In this document: piece after piece, positions 4,916 through 5,550 of the stretch
Layout of the letters: each line of letters opens with the position of its first letter
Position numbering within the stretch: the first letter of the stretch is position 1
NCBI GenBank assembly: GCA_021732965.1
Contig: JAKFVZ010000021.1
Coordinates: forward strand, 1-5,550
Origin: Reyranella sp.
Lineage (GTDB): Bacteria; Pseudomonadota; Alphaproteobacteria; Reyranellales; Reyranellaceae
Length of the DNA: 5,550 nt
Direction: 5' to 3'
Position numbers and translations under genes: made by a program
The notes under the pieces: generated by a model
Database searches by the model: none
Told to the model about the DNA's origin: nothing
Seen by the model: the letters and a program-made list of their open reading frames with translations, nothing else

Positions 4916-5550
4916 CACCGGCTTCGACATCTCGCCAATCCAACATCGTATCGTCTCGAGATGATATCCCACAAGCAATCCCATCTCTCCTGATCCTGGA
5001 GACGAGCCGCTTCCGGATCGACGGGCTTACCTTTGCGCCACTTCCCCTCGAAGCGCCGACCATCACTGGTCACGAAAACACCCGCGCCTTCAGGAACACC
5101 GTCGGTCCAGTTGCCCTCGTACTGTCCCTGCGGTCCCCGGGCGATGTTCTTGCCCGTGAGCTGCTTTCGATACCAGCGATCTTCGAAGCGATAGCCACCT
5201 GGGACCGTCAGCACGCCTCTTGTCCAATCTCCCCTGTCCCACTTGCCGCTGTATCGGTGACCGCCAGGATACGTCGCCACTCCTTCGCGCAGTTCGCCGT
5301 CCTTCCACGTGCCCTCGTACCGGATTCCGTATTCGGTCATTTCCCCGCGCCCCGTGATCCGGCCTCCTTCCATTTGCCCCGAATACCGTATCGCAAGCCT
5401 GCCGTCGCGAAACCATTCGAGGATGCCTTGGCCCTGTGCACGCCCCTCGACACACGGTCCACTCCAGGTGGCGATCGTCGTCTTCGCGCGCCTCCACTGC
5501 TTGCTGACATACCGATTGCGCACTTCGCAATTCTCCGCCGCTTCCATCCA
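4915..5550 (-). CDS. MORN-repeat protein, partial (5' end at or beyond the window edge)
   Basis: About 211 residues are visible. They contain some seven MORN-like units of 22-23 residues at about residues 25-175, including YSGQMEGGRITGRGEM, YEGTWKDGELREGVAT, YSGKWDRGDWTRGVLT, YEGNWTDGVPEGAGVF and FEGKWRKGK. The fifth unit (FEDRWYRKQLTGKN) is degenerate. MORN repeats form elongated beta-hairpin arrays that contact lipids or proteins; the bacterial roles are diverse and I infer none here. An ATG occurs at 5547, but the preceding codon TGG is also open and the window stops there, so a longer N-terminus, possibly with a signal peptide, is likely. Pairs of cysteines near both ends of the visible part (CEVRNRY...GPCVEG and WDCLW...ARC) would suit an exported, disulfide-bonded protein. 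Its stop overlaps the HAD start as TGATG, implying one transcript. Confidence 0.8.
   Translation of the reverse strand, partial: WMEAAENCEVRNRYVSKQWRRAKTTIATWSGPCVEGRAQGQGILEWFRDGRLAIRYSGQMEGGRITGRGEMTEYGIRYEGTWKDGELREGVATYPGGHRYSGKWDRGDWTRGVLTVPGGYRFEDRWYRKQLTGKNIARGPQGQYEGNWTDGVPEGAGVFVTSDGRRFEGKWRKGKPVDPEAARLQDQERWDCLWDIISRRYDVGLARCRSR

Noticed and set aside
1..5550. Defence system, mobile element, CRISPR array or biosynthetic cluster
   Set aside because: No transposase, integrase, nuclease, toxin-antitoxin, repeat-spacer or modular synthase signals are present; gene content is typical chromosomal housekeeping with uniform composition.

Overview
The window is GC-rich, tightly packed chromosomal DNA with an ordinary bacterial housekeeping layout. 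The co-occurrence of purE-purK, a COQ9-family gene divergent from rpsU, two small YdcH/DUF465 genes and a TIGR02444-type gene points to an alphaproteobacterium. A Rhodospirillales- or Reyranella-like lineage is my inference; there is no rRNA or other decisive marker. COQ9 implies ubiquinone-based respiration. I see no tRNA, CRISPR array, insertion sequence or phage gene, and no gene-free stretch longer than about 140 bp.

Layout. Positions 1-433 (+) hold the end of azlC overlapping a complete azlD, a two-part branched-chain amino acid exporter. Positions 455-634 (-) encode a 59-residue YdcH/DUF465 protein, and 774-1337 (-) a TIGR02444/DUF2390 protein of unknown function. Positions 1432-3300 (+) form a compact probable operon: a second DUF465 gene, purE and purK, the last two overlapping as TGATG. 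PurE and PurK carry out the carboxylation of AIR in de novo purine synthesis. The end of purK overlaps the end of the opposing COQ9-family gene (3245-3907, -). That gene is divergent from rpsU (4032-4235, +), with a 124-bp shared control region that contains a good sigma-70 type promoter for the COQ9 gene. rpsU ends at a strong intrinsic terminator (4261-4286). On the minus strand, a MORN-repeat protein (4915-5550, running off the window) overlaps a HAD-family hydrolase gene that is broken by a one-base frameshift.

I find no convincing undescribed multi-gene system. The points most worth a second look are the frameshifted HAD gene, which also lacks recognisable motifs II and III; the apparently leaderless COQ9 transcript; the 56-bp tail-to-tail overlap of purK and the COQ9 gene; and the MORN-HAD pair. 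The two DUF465 paralogues flanking the TIGR02444 gene are also of interest.
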